From NCBI GenBank assembly GCA_001189195.1, contig LFCQ01000005.1, positions 1 to 32,028 on the forward strand: DNA of 32,028 nt, given 5' to 3'. Positions 16,994 through 26,503 of this stretch are shown here, piece after piece. The DNA comes from Parcubacteria bacterium C7867-007. Lineage in GTDB: Bacteria; Patescibacteriota; Minisyncoccia; Phycocordibacterales; Phycocordibacteraceae. How positions within the stretch are numbered: the first letter of the stretch is position 1; every line of letters starts with the position of its first letter. Made by a program: the position numbers and the translations under genes. The notes below the pieces were generated by a model. The model ran no database searches. It was not told where the DNA came from and saw nothing but the letters and a program-made list of their open reading frames with translations.

Positions 16994-17833
16994 ATGAAGG
17001 TAAATCTCGTAAATTACGAGATGGCATTTACGAATGGCATCTTGAGTAAGTTCGCATGGAAGATGAATGAGGAGCTTGAAAAGCTTGGTATTAAGAGTGT
17101 GGTAACTGATGTTCCAGATTCAAAGTACGATATCAATCACCACATCATCTATATTGGGTACAAGCACGTCGACTCTATAAACACCCTCATGGTGACGCAT
17201 CTCAATACTGAATCGAAGATGGACCTACTTAAGGAGGGAATGAAAACAGCAGACATGGGTATTTGTATGTCTCAGCAAATGGTTGATGAGTTAACCAAAG
17301 AAGGACTCCCAACAGAAAAGCTAACGTACATACTCCCTGCAGTGGATGAACACGTTGTTCCAATCCCTATTGCGATTCTCACCAACGTATACGCTGATGG
17401 AGTGAAACGTGAGTCAATGCTCTATGAGCTTGCGAAGACTATTGATCCAAAGCGTTTTCTATTCCGCATTATGGGAAAGAATTGGGATATAGATGGATTG
17501 CGTGAGCTAGGGTTGAACGTTGAGTACCACCCAGAGTTTGATCGTGCAGTACAGGACGAGATCCTCATGAATTCTAAGTACTATCTATACTTCGCTCTAG
17601 ATCAGGGTTCTATGGCACTTCTTGATGCTATGAATGCCGGTCTTGAAACTATCGCGCCACTCGATGGGTATCATAACCATAGTGGTGTCGATCACCCGTT
17701 TACAACCCAAGAGGAGCTAAATGCAGTATTTGCTACACTTCAGAAGCAAAAGCTCGCAGACTGGACTTGGGAGAAATATACAAAGGATCACGTAGCTATA
17801 TGGGAGAAATTGCTTAATAAGAAAGAGTCATAA
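16994..17833 (+). CDS. Glycosyltransferase-like (GT4-like, divergent)
   Basis: 'ADMGICMSQQMVDELTKEGLPTEKLTYILPAVDEHV', 'KYYLYFALDQGSMALLDAMNAGLETIAPLDGYH'. Confidence 0.65.
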   Translation: MKVNLVNYEMAFTNGILSKFAWKMNEELEKLGIKSVVTDVPDSKYDINHHIIYIGYKHVDSINTLMVTHLNTESKMDLLKEGMKTADMGICMSQQMVDELTKEGLPTEKLTYILPAVDEHVVPIPIAILTNVYADGVKRESMLYELAKTIDPKRFLFRIMGKNWDIDGLRELGLNVEYHPEFDRAVQDEILMNSKYYLYFALDQGSMALLDAMNAGLETIAPLDGYHNHSGVDHPFTTQEELNAVFATLQKQKLADWTWEKYTKDHVAIWEKLLNKKES

Positions 17834-17845
17834 TTTTGAATTAGT

Positions 17846-19120
17846 ATGAGTATGAAAGATGTACAGCGTGAACGAACTGAAGACCTCTGCCGTCGTCTTT
17901 CTTCATGCCGTATGTGTAAGGGAACTGACCTTACTGAATATCTCGATCTCGGGCATACCCCACCTGCAGATCAGTTCCGTGTTGCAGAGGAACTTGATCT
18001 TCCTGAACTTTCATATCCGTTACGGGTGATGCTCTGCAACACGTGTGGTCTATCTCAACTCACACACGTTGTTGATCCACGGGTACTGTATCAGTTTGAT
18101 TACCCATATCAGTCTTCAACGACGGCAACCGGCAAGAAGCATTGGGATGCGTTTGCAGTAGCCGTTACGGAACGACTCTCACTGCCAAAGGACAGTCTTG
18201 TGGTCGATATTGGCAGTAACGACGGCACACTACTTCAATCATTTAGAGACGTCGGCATGGATGTTGCAGGTGTTGATCCTGCACCAAACATTGTTGAGAT
18301 TGCGAACGAACGTGGTATTCCCACATACTGTGATTTCTTTGGGGTAGACGCGGCGAAGCTGGTAAAGGAAAAGCATGGAGCTGCATCAGTAGTTGTGGGT
18401 ACTAACGTCTTTGCACATATTGATGACTTGCACGCAGTACTTGAGGCATGTGGCACTCTGCTTAATGACGATGGAGTTTTTATATTTGAGTCACCCCACT
18501 TTGGTACTCTTATCGAGCACCTCGAATATGACACCATCTATCATGAGCATCTATCATATCTATCACTTAAGCCTGTAACGGCATTTGTTGAACAGTTCGG
18601 ACGAGAGGTGTTTGCTGTAGAGAAGTCTGCAATTCACGGTGGCTCATTCCGGGTATATATTGCAAAGAAAGGGCAGTACCCAGTCGATCAAAGTGTCGCT
18701 GATCTTCTTGCGGAAGAAGCTGAGGCAAAACTTCATGATCTCGAGATGCTTAACGCTTTTGCACTACTCGTTGAAAAGAATAGGGAAGATCTTATGACCC
18801 TGGTTGAGAAGATTCGATCAGAAGGAAAGACCATCGCACTTGTTTCTACACCCGCTAAAGGTATGACACTATTAAATTACTGTGGCTTCACAAAGCGCCA
18901 CGTAGAGTTCGCTACGGAGCGTGCACCACTAAAGATTGGAAGATTTACCCCGGGCGCACATATACCTATATATGCAGATGCACAGCTCCTCGAGAAGAAA
19001 CCAGATTATGCACTTCTTCTTGCCTGGAACTTTGCTCCTGAGATCATTAAAAACAACACTGAGTTCACCGCAAACGGGGGAAAGTTTATTATTCCGATCC
19101 CAACACCAACTATCCAATAG
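17846..19120 (+). CDS. EvaC/TylCIII-type sugar C-methyltransferase (Zn-binding N-terminus plus SAM MTase plus C-terminal domain)
   Basis: 'CRMCKGTDLTEYLDLGHTPPADQF...LPLRVMLCNTCGLSQLTHVVDP', 'VVDIGSNDGTLLQSF', 'HGGSFRVYIA' follow the NDP-hexose C-methyltransferase layout. Confidence 0.85.
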   Translation: MSMKDVQRERTEDLCRRLSSCRMCKGTDLTEYLDLGHTPPADQFRVAEELDLPELSYPLRVMLCNTCGLSQLTHVVDPRVLYQFDYPYQSSTTATGKKHWDAFAVAVTERLSLPKDSLVVDIGSNDGTLLQSFRDVGMDVAGVDPAPNIVEIANERGIPTYCDFFGVDAAKLVKEKHGAASVVVGTNVFAHIDDLHAVLEACGTLLNDDGVFIFESPHFGTLIEHLEYDTIYHEHLSYLSLKPVTAFVEQFGREVFAVEKSAIHGGSFRVYIAKKGQYPVDQSVADLLAEEAEAKLHDLEMLNAFALLVEKNREDLMTLVEKIRSEGKTIALVSTPAKGMTLLNYCGFTKRHVEFATERAPLKIGRFTPGAHIPIYADAQLLEKKPDYALLLAWNFAPEIIKNNTEFTANGGKFIIPIPTPTIQ

Positions 19121-19123
19121 CTT

Positions 19124-19504
19124 ATGGAAATCCACCACAAAGACCCAAACTTTACTGATGCACGCGGAGAGATTCGTGACATTCTCACGCATGTAGAAAT
19201 TGATGCTGTTACGTACATTACGTATGAAACTGGCGCAGTTCGTGCAAACCACTACCACGAGCATAGTGAGCAGTGGGACTATGTTCTTTCAGGTAGTCTT
19301 GAGTGTTATGGTCGTGACGGTTTTGAGGGAGAGGTAGAGAAAGCAATTATTAAGGCAGGGGATCTTGTTCGCCACCCCATTGGTGAGCATCATGCCCTCA
19401 AGGCACTTGAGCCCTCAACAACGCTTTCACTCACCAAGGGTCCACGCAAAGGAGGAGATTATGAAAAGGACGTAATTCGTCTTGAAGTTCCTCTCGTTAG
19501 CTAA
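19124..19504 (+). CDS. Cupin-fold sugar isomerase/epimerase-like protein
   Basis: 'ANHYHEHSEQWDYVLSGSLECYGRDGFEGEVEKAIIKAGDLVRHPIGEHHAL' cupin motifs. Confidence 0.8.
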   Translation: MEIHHKDPNFTDARGEIRDILTHVEIDAVTYITYETGAVRANHYHEHSEQWDYVLSGSLECYGRDGFEGEVEKAIIKAGDLVRHPIGEHHALKALEPSTTLSLTKGPRKGGDYEKDVIRLEVPLVS

Positions 19505-19510
19505 TCATAT

Positions 19511-20632
19511 ATGCACGTATCTGTAGGTAAGCCTCTGTTTGGCAAAGAAGAAAGTGAATACGTTAATGATGCACTTACCCGAACTGAAATATCTGGTTTC
19601 AGTGGCACGTACATCCCTCGATTCGAAAAGGAATTCGCTGCATTCTGCGGAACCGAAGATGCGGTAACGGTAAGTAGTGGTACTACAGCACTGCACCTTG
19701 CGCTCGCCACTCTCAAGATAGGTCCTGGTGATGAAGTGCTTGCCTCTTCATTCACCAACATGGCAACATTCTTTGCCATTCTGTATCAAGGCGCAACACC
19801 AGTTGCGATAGATTCAGAGCCAGAGACTCTTAACATGAATCCAGCACTTCTTGAGAGCAAGATCACTTCCAAGACAAAAGCTATTCTTGTAGTTCACATC
19901 TATGGTCAGATGGTAGACATGGACCCGGTGATGGAGATTGCACGAAAGCACAATCTCTATGTTATTGAAGATGCTGCAGAAGCACACGGTGCGGAGTACA
20001 AAGGGAAGAAAGCAGGATCAGTTGGGGACATTGGGTGCTTTAGCTTCTACGCAAACAAAATCATTACTACCGGTGAAGGAGGTATGTTAACCATGCATAA
20101 TCCAGAATATGCGGCACGTGCACGTTCACTTAAGGCGCTTGCGTTTGGTACGGGTAACAAATTCATGCATGCAGATATTGGATATAACTATCGTCTCACC
20201 AATCTTCAAGCGGCAATAGGAGTCGCCCAGCTTGGACGCATTGATGAGATTTTGAGTCGCAAGCGAACGATGGCTGCGTACTATAACGAGCATCTTGCAG
20301 GTATTGAAGGTCTTCGTCTTCCTGTGGAGCTACCAGACACCAAGAGTGTGTGGTGGATGTATAACGTACGCTTGGAAGGACCTCTAGCAGGGAAGCGAGC
20401 TCAGGTTATGAAAGAGCTTCAAGCTCGAGGTGTTGAGTCCCGAGAAGACTTCATCCCGTTTAATGACCAAGAAATATTCATTGAGCGTGGGCTGGTGCAG
20501 GCAGGAGATTGCCCGGTTGCATCCGAAGCTGGGCGAGAAGGGTTCTATATTCCAAGTGGTACTGATATCACTGAAGAAGAACAAGCATATGTCGTTTCGC
20601 AGATGAAAGAAGTAATCTCAACCCGTATCTAG
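19511..20632 (+). CDS. DegT/DnrJ/EryC1/StrS aminotransferase, GDP-perosamine-synthase-like
   Basis: '[27 protein letters not shown]', '[41 protein letters not shown]' with the PLP lysine retained. Confidence 0.92.
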   Translation: MHVSVGKPLFGKEESEYVNDALTRTEISGFSGTYIPRFEKEFAAFCGTEDAVTVSSGTTALHLALATLKIGPGDEVLASSFTNMATFFAILYQGATPVAIDSEPETLNMNPALLESKITSKTKAILVVHIYGQMVDMDPVMEIARKHNLYVIEDAAEAHGAEYKGKKAGSVGDIGCFSFYANKIITTGEGGMLTMHNPEYAARARSLKALAFGTGNKFMHADIGYNYRLTNLQAAIGVAQLGRIDEILSRKRTMAAYYNEHLAGIEGLRLPVELPDTKSVWWMYNVRLEGPLAGKRAQVMKELQARGVESREDFIPFNDQEIFIERGLVQAGDCPVASEAGREGFYIPSGTDITEEEQAYVVSQMKEVISTRI

Positions 20633-20634
20633 AT

Positions 20635-21681
20635 ATGAAAAAGAAAGCACTTATTACCGGTATTACAGGGCAGGATGGGTCATATCTTGCTGAACTACTG
20701 CTCAGTAAAGGGTATGAAGTGCATGGAATTCTACGTCGTTCCAGTACGTTCAATCGGTTAAATATTGATCACATATTTGGGACTGAAGAGCAACGTGATC
20801 GAGGTCTTCATTATGGTGATATGACGGATATCAATTCGCTCATTAGAATTCTGCGTGAAGTTCGTCCAGATGAGGTATATAACCTTGCTGCGCAGTCTCA
20901 CGTGAAGGTTTCTTTTGAGTTGCCGTTCTACACCGCACAGTCTGATGCAATCGGTACACTGTCACTCCTAGAAGCAATTAGATCACTGGATCTCAACTGC
21001 AAGGTGTATCAGGCGTCAACTTCTGAGCTCTATGGTGGAGATAAGGATACTGCACCCCAGAACGAACTCACTCCATTCAAACCCCGTAGCCCATACGGCG
21101 TTGCAAAGCTCTATGCTTTTGAAACTGCGCGCATCTATCGTGAAAGCTATGGCATGTTCGTGGTGAATGGGATCTTGTTTAACCATGAGAGTCCTCGTCG
21201 TGGATTCAACTTTGTTTCAAGAAAAATAACTCTTGCTGTTGGAGAAATCATGCGCGGGAAGCGAGAAGTCATTACCCTTGGTAACCTAGACGCCTCACGC
21301 GACTGGGGATATGCAGCGGAGTACATGGAAGCAGCATGGCGCATGCTTCAACAGGACACCCCAGATGATTTTGTTATTGCAACCGGTGAGACACATACCA
21401 TTCGTGAGTTCGTTGAAGAAGCCTTCCGTGTAGTGAATGTTGATATCAAGTGGGAAGGTGCTGGCCTTGATGAGGTGGGGATAGATGCAAAGACCGGTAC
21501 CGTTCGTGTTCGTGTTGATCCTGGTTATTTCCGTCCAAATGAAGTTGGGTATCTTTGTGGTGACGCCTCAAAGGCGCAGCGTGTTCTTGGCTGGAAGCCA
21601 GAAACGACATTTAAAGAGCTCGTACATATGATGGTGACTTCAGACCTCGATCAAACAATCCAATGCCCTCATTCGGGCTAA
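20635..21681 (+). CDS. gmd: GDP-mannose 4,6-dehydratase
   Basis: '[36 protein letters not shown]', '[10 protein letters not shown]', '[16 protein letters not shown]', '[15 protein letters not shown]'. Confidence 0.97.
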   Translation: MKKKALITGITGQDGSYLAELLLSKGYEVHGILRRSSTFNRLNIDHIFGTEEQRDRGLHYGDMTDINSLIRILREVRPDEVYNLAAQSHVKVSFELPFYTAQSDAIGTLSLLEAIRSLDLNCKVYQASTSELYGGDKDTAPQNELTPFKPRSPYGVAKLYAFETARIYRESYGMFVVNGILFNHESPRRGFNFVSRKITLAVGEIMRGKREVITLGNLDASRDWGYAAEYMEAAWRMLQQDTPDDFVIATGETHTIREFVEEAFRVVNVDIKWEGAGLDEVGIDAKTGTVRVRVDPGYFRPNEVGYLCGDASKAQRVLGWKPETTFKELVHMMVTSDLDQTIQCPHSG

Positions 21682-21688
21682 ACACACT

Positions 21689-22861
21689 GTGACAGCATCT
21701 GCTCCATCATCTAAGAAAGTTGCATTCTTCATCTCTTCGTACCGTGCTGGAGGAGGAGAGCGCGTAATGATTACGCTTGCAAATACATTTGCAGATCGTG
21801 GATATGAGGTTGATCTCTTGGTATTGAAGCCCGTGGGGCAGTATGCCGAGCATGTTGATGCTCGTGTACAGGTGTACTCTCTGGATCGACGTCGTATTGC
21901 GTTGTCTATATTCCCGCTCATTACGTATCTTAAAAAGCGTAAGCCAGAGGTACTACTTGCGCTTGATGAATATACTCATCTACTTGCACTCATAGCGCGC
22001 TATGTAACCAGGAGTGATGTGCGCATTGTCCTACGTATTGGCAACATGCTGTCAGAACTCTTTACGCGCTATGCAGGCATGAAGAATAAGATTATTCCTC
22101 CCCTTGTGCGTTCCTGGTACAAACACGCCGATCGAATAATTGCCGTATCAAAAGGCGTGCGCGATGACGTGATTGTGGTTACGGGAATTGCTCCAGATAA
22201 CGTTTCGGTTATTTATCAGCCAAAGCCACGTGCAGAAATCTTGGAAAGAGCACAAGAGCCTGTTGACCATCCTTGGTTTACTGATAAATCCGTTCCACTC
22301 GCACTGTTTGTTGGTCGCCTGCGCGAACAAAAGAATCTACCAGTGCTTATTCGAGCCTTTGCTGCGGTGCGTGCAGACATGCCAGCACGTCTTGTGTTGA
22401 TTGGTAGTGGTCGTGAAGAAGGGAGGCTGCGTGCACTTATTACTGAATTGGGCATGGAAGATTCCATTATGCTCATTGGATACGCAGATAACCCCTATCA
22501 GTACATGAGTAGGGCGGACGTATTTGTGTTCCCAACCCTTTGGGAAGGAATGCCGAATGCATTGCTCGAGGCAATGGTGGTCGGGTTGCCTGTTATTGCA
22601 AGTGACTGCAGTGGTGCCGGTCCTCGTGAAATAATTGCTCCAGCTACTGATCATCGTGTGCGCATGGTGAGTGGCATTGAGTATGCTGAATTTGGTGTAC
22701 TTACCGCGGTTAACGATGAAGCGGCGCTTTCCGAAGCAATGAAAACACTACTCTCAGACCCTGCAAAGCGTGCAGTATATGCTGCAAAGAGCCTGGAACG
22801 TTCGGCAGATTTTGATGCGGATGGCATCATAGACGCATACGCACAGGCATTACGTGTCTAA
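21689..22861 (+). CDS. Glycosyltransferase family 4
   Basis: 'AFFISSYRAGGGERVMITLANTFADRGYEVDLL', 'VFVFPTLWEGMPNALLEAMVVGLPVIASDCSGAGPREI'; GTG start. Confidence 0.93.
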   Translation: MTASAPSSKKVAFFISSYRAGGGERVMITLANTFADRGYEVDLLVLKPVGQYAEHVDARVQVYSLDRRRIALSIFPLITYLKKRKPEVLLALDEYTHLLALIARYVTRSDVRIVLRIGNMLSELFTRYAGMKNKIIPPLVRSWYKHADRIIAVSKGVRDDVIVVTGIAPDNVSVIYQPKPRAEILERAQEPVDHPWFTDKSVPLALFVGRLREQKNLPVLIRAFAAVRADMPARLVLIGSGREEGRLRALITELGMEDSIMLIGYADNPYQYMSRADVFVFPTLWEGMPNALLEAMVVGLPVIASDCSGAGPREIIAPATDHRVRMVSGIEYAEFGVLTAVNDEAALSEAMKTLLSDPAKRAVYAAKSLERSADFDADGIIDAYAQALRV

Positions 22862-22865
22862 CACT

Positions 22866-23510
22866 ATGATTGGTATACCGTCTCTTCTCCGTCTTGCTGA
22901 ACACTCCGCACTACGCACCGTTGCTCTTTCTGGCAAGGTGCTTGATCTGGGTGGAGACGCGAACTCAGAATACCTCTCTTTTATCAAAGGTTCGTTCTCT
23001 GTTACGCGCCTAAACCTTGATCCAAAAACCAAACCCGATATTCTACATAATCTGGAAGAGCCGCTCCCGGTACCCGATGCTGCCTACGATGGCGTAGTAC
23101 TGTTTAATGTTCTTGAACATATTTATGCATATCGTGCATTAGTAGCGGAGTCTGTACGAGTCCTTTCGCCCGGAGGCACGGTGCTGGTAGTAGTACCATT
23201 CCTCTTCCCGGTTCATCCATCTCCAGATGATTTTCATCGCTTTACCGCAAGTACACTCCGACGTGAGCTACAAGATGCCGGTCTCTCCGAAATCAATATC
23301 ACCCCCCTTGGAGGAGGGGTGTGGAGCGCTCAGTACCTGCTGATTGATCGTTTGCTCCCTAAGTTGATTCGTTTCTGCATGTTCTATACCTGTCGGTATC
23401 TGGTACAGGTTCTTGATACGGTCACAATCCATCTCGCACATCTTCTGGGAAAGAAATATGATCCTGCTGATTATGCTCTTGGTTTTTTGGTAACAGGTAG
23501 GAAGATATGA
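22866..23510 (+). CDS. SAM-dependent methyltransferase (Methyltransf_11-like)
   Basis: 'KVLDLGGDANSEYLSF', 'YDGVVLFNVLEHIYAYRALVAESVRVLSPGGTVLVVVPF'. Start may be GTG 22854 or ATG 22866. Confidence 0.85.
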   Translation: MIGIPSLLRLAEHSALRTVALSGKVLDLGGDANSEYLSFIKGSFSVTRLNLDPKTKPDILHNLEEPLPVPDAAYDGVVLFNVLEHIYAYRALVAESVRVLSPGGTVLVVVPFLFPVHPSPDDFHRFTASTLRRELQDAGLSEINITPLGGGVWSAQYLLIDRLLPKLIRFCMFYTCRYLVQVLDTVTIHLAHLLGKKYDPADYALGFLVTGRKI

Positions 23511-24586
23511 AACTTCTCTATGCAACGTCACTAGATCTCCCCTCTACTCGTGCCAATCGCCTTCAAACGATGAGCATGGCTTCTGCATTTGCTGCACGAT
23601 TAGGAGATGCATTCACTATTGGTATTGATCGCATAACAGATTCTACGGAAGTACCGCAGTATGTGCGACAGATGTATGAGATTCGCAGTTATGTACTTGC
23701 CTGGAAATACTTATCTTTAGCAAAAAAAGAGAATGTCACCCATATCTATTGTAGGGAAGAGCGGCTTCTGCTATTTCTATTCCTTTATAACTGGATTTGG
23801 TTTCATTCATCGGTCCGTATTATCTATGAAATCCATCACTTAGTGTATGTGGATCGACCGATCTATAAGTATATTCTTCAGCACGTTCCATTTGTTATTT
23901 CCATAACGCAACAGATGAAAAATGTTCTTGTATCACGCGGATTTAGTGCAGATCGTATTTTCGTTGCTGCAGATGCCGTTGATCTAACTATGTTCTCTAT
24001 TCCACTAGAGAAAGATACGGCGCGTACCAGACTTGGACTTCCGCTTGATCGCACCATCGTACTGTATGCGGGAACTATTGATGAACCGTGGAAGGGTGTC
24101 GATCTTTTGTATGAGGCTGCAACTCACTGCAATGATTCATATCTCTTTGTACTTGTAGGAGGTAAACCACACTATGTAGAGGCATTCCTCGCTGCACATC
24201 CATCACGTAGTAATGTACTCATGGTAGGGTATAAGCCCCATAGTGAGATCCCTGAATATTTAAAAGCAGCTGACGTTCTCGTTCTACCAAATTCAGCACG
24301 GAGTGAAATATCCCGCATTGCTACATCACCGATGAAGCTCTTTGAGTACATGGCTTCTGAGCGGCCCATTGTTGCATCGGATCTTCCCTCCATACGTGAG
24401 GTTCTCAATGAAAGTACCGCGGTATTAGTACAAGCGGATAACGTTGATGCTCTCGCAGAAGGAATTAAAACAGCGAGTACAGATGTGCTTGCCACTAAAG
24501 AACGAATACAGAACGCCTACACAGCCATACGGGACAACACCTGGAATAATCGAGCAGATGAGATACTCAAGTTCATTGCGCACTAA
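23507..24586 (+). CDS. Glycosyltransferase family 4
   Basis: 'DLPSTRANRLQTMSMASAFA', 'LVLPNSARSEISRIATSPMKLFEYMASERPIVASDLPSIREVL'. Confidence 0.9.
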   Translation: MKLLYATSLDLPSTRANRLQTMSMASAFAARLGDAFTIGIDRITDSTEVPQYVRQMYEIRSYVLAWKYLSLAKKENVTHIYCREERLLLFLFLYNWIWFHSSVRIIYEIHHLVYVDRPIYKYILQHVPFVISITQQMKNVLVSRGFSADRIFVAADAVDLTMFSIPLEKDTARTRLGLPLDRTIVLYAGTIDEPWKGVDLLYEAATHCNDSYLFVLVGGKPHYVEAFLAAHPSRSNVLMVGYKPHSEIPEYLKAADVLVLPNSARSEISRIATSPMKLFEYMASERPIVASDLPSIREVLNESTAVLVQADNVDALAEGIKTASTDVLATKERIQNAYTAIRDNTWNNRADEILKFIAH

Positions 24587-24590
24587 TCAT

Positions 24591-25709
24591 ATGTTGTCCT
24601 TTAAGAAACTTATTCTTCTAGCAGTGGTATATGGCTACGCTCTATTCTACGGAAGAGCCGTGCAAGTTCCTTCCCGTGTACAAAATGTTCTTGTGGTACA
24701 GATGGCTAAGTTGGGGGACATGGTGTGTACGACTCCCGTATTCAATGCTCTAAAAAAACACGACCCATCTATACGCGTAACAGTGCTGGGAAATGCTCTA
24801 AATAAGGAGGTTCTAGAAGGAAACCCTGATGTTGATTCCTACATTGTGTTTAGTAGTCCCAAAGAAGTACTTCATGCAATTGCATCTCAAAATTTTGATG
24901 CTGCCATCCTAACGGGTGGACCAGATTTTATGTCTACTGCACTCGCGTATTTGGCGCATATTCCTTGTATCGTTGTGCCGGAGATTAAAGCGGGGTTCAG
25001 TCCTCTCTATGATGGATGGTTTCGAGTGCTCTCTAAGCTACTGATCCGCGTACCTCATCATATGGGTACCTATGCACCTCGTGAATATCTTCGCTTGCTT
25101 GAACCGCTAGGGATTCATGCAGAAGCAACAAACAAATTTGTGTTTAGTACCACTGGAGCAATAGAACGCATGACAAAGCGTGTTGGAGTACTCAAACAGC
25201 CTCGGGTTGGTATCGCGCCGGGGGCGGGTAATAAGATTAAAGAGTGGCCACCGGAACGATTTGCAGAATTGGCAGATCGACTTGCCGCTCAGCATAATGC
25301 GTCAATATTAGTATTTGGTACAGATGGAGACGCAGAGGCCCTTAATGGATTCTATTCAGCACTTGCCCCAACAACCGTAGTAGAGTCCATGCAGGGGATT
25401 ACTGTTGATGAACTTAAGGCGTCAATAGGAATGCTCAATCTTTTTATCTCTGCAGACACGGGACCTATTTATATTGCAGAGGCACAGGGTATACCAACGA
25501 TTGATATCGTGGGGCCAATTGATGAGCGGGAGCAACCACCCATAGGTCCATATCATATGGTTGTTGTTCCGGAAGGCCGTACAGAACCTGCACTGCGACT
25601 TATGCGTGCAAAAGTATATGATAAGAAGGAAGCACGATGCCAAGCAAGAGCGACAACTGTAGACCAGGTATGGTCAGTGTGCGAAGACATGCTCAAAACC
25701 ATCGTATGA
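24591..25709 (+). CDS. Glycosyltransferase family 9 (heptosyltransferase-like)
   Basis: 'VLVVQMAKLGDMVCTTPVFNALKKHDPSIRVTVL', 'GIAPGAGNKIKEWPPERFAELADRL', 'LFISADTGPIYIAEAQGIPTIDIVGP'. Start set at 24591. Confidence 0.9.
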   Translation: MLSFKKLILLAVVYGYALFYGRAVQVPSRVQNVLVVQMAKLGDMVCTTPVFNALKKHDPSIRVTVLGNALNKEVLEGNPDVDSYIVFSSPKEVLHAIASQNFDAAILTGGPDFMSTALAYLAHIPCIVVPEIKAGFSPLYDGWFRVLSKLLIRVPHHMGTYAPREYLRLLEPLGIHAEATNKFVFSTTGAIERMTKRVGVLKQPRVGIAPGAGNKIKEWPPERFAELADRLAAQHNASILVFGTDGDAEALNGFYSALAPTTVVESMQGITVDELKASIGMLNLFISADTGPIYIAEAQGIPTIDIVGPIDEREQPPIGPYHMVVVPEGRTEPALRLMRAKVYDKKEARCQARATTVDQVWSVCEDMLKTIV

Positions 25710-26503
25710 ACATTCTCAAGCAGATACGACAGCGTCTAGGATTGGTAGTACGGTATGGCGGATGGGGAAGACGGTGCTCACTATGCGCACACCATTCACG
25801 AGCATTCATCTCTAACCCACCAGCACCAGGACAGAAGGTAATTGATCAGTACCACATTATCGCTATGGGTGGTCGTCTAAACTATCGTTGCCCATGGTGC
25901 GGATCCACAGATAAGGAACGTTTAGTGTATGAGTACCTTTTTGTACAAACAACGGTATTCCAGGATGCATCAAAAGTATTGCATATAGCGCCCGAACGCA
26001 ATTTAGCACGCGTTCTAAAATCCCGTACAGCGGGTACCTATACTGCAGGGGATAAATTTGAAGGTGACACTCGATACACTGATGGTAGGTACGGTGACGC
26101 GGTTACTCTTGATATAACAGACATCCCATTTCCTGACGCGTCGTTTGATCTCGTCGTGTGTAACCACGTACTTGAACATGTTCTTGATGATAGGAAAGCA
26201 CTTCGTGAAATATACCGAGTATTAGTCCCAGGAGGCAGAGCAATTCTCCAGGTACCTGTGTCACGAACTCTAGACACAAGTATTGAAGATCAGTCGATAA
26301 CAGATCCTAAAGGAAAGCTTGCTGCATTTGGTCAGGCAGATCACGTACGTATATACAGTGAACATGACTATCTAGAACGTCTCTCTGGGGCAGGGTTCAT
26401 GTTGGAACCGAAGCGTGCTGCTGAATTTCTCGATCAAAAGACTATACAAATGTTAGGACTGAATTCTGAAGAAGCAGTCTATGCTACGATAAGGCCCGTA
26501 TGA
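25706..26503 (+). CDS. SAM-dependent methyltransferase with N-terminal Cys pairs (possible Zn ribbon)
   Basis: 'CSLCAHH...RCPWCGSTDKERLVYEYL', 'VLHIAPERNLARVLKS', 'FDLVVCNHVLEHVLDDRKALREIYRVLVPGG'. Confidence 0.87.
   Translation: MNILKQIRQRLGLVVRYGGWGRRCSLCAHHSRAFISNPPAPGQKVIDQYHIIAMGGRLNYRCPWCGSTDKERLVYEYLFVQTTVFQDASKVLHIAPERNLARVLKSRTAGTYTAGDKFEGDTRYTDGRYGDAVTLDITDIPFPDASFDLVVCNHVLEHVLDDRKALREIYRVLVPGGRAILQVPVSRTLDTSIEDQSITDPKGKLAAFGQADHVRIYSEHDYLERLSGAGFMLEPKRAAEFLDQKTIQMLGLNSEEAVYATIRPV

Noticed and set aside
23301-23325. C-run/G-run mini-hairpin (acccccc...ggaggggt)
   Set aside because: Short stem within a methyltransferase gene, explained by Thr-Pro-Leu-Gly-Gly-Gly codons; not distinctive.
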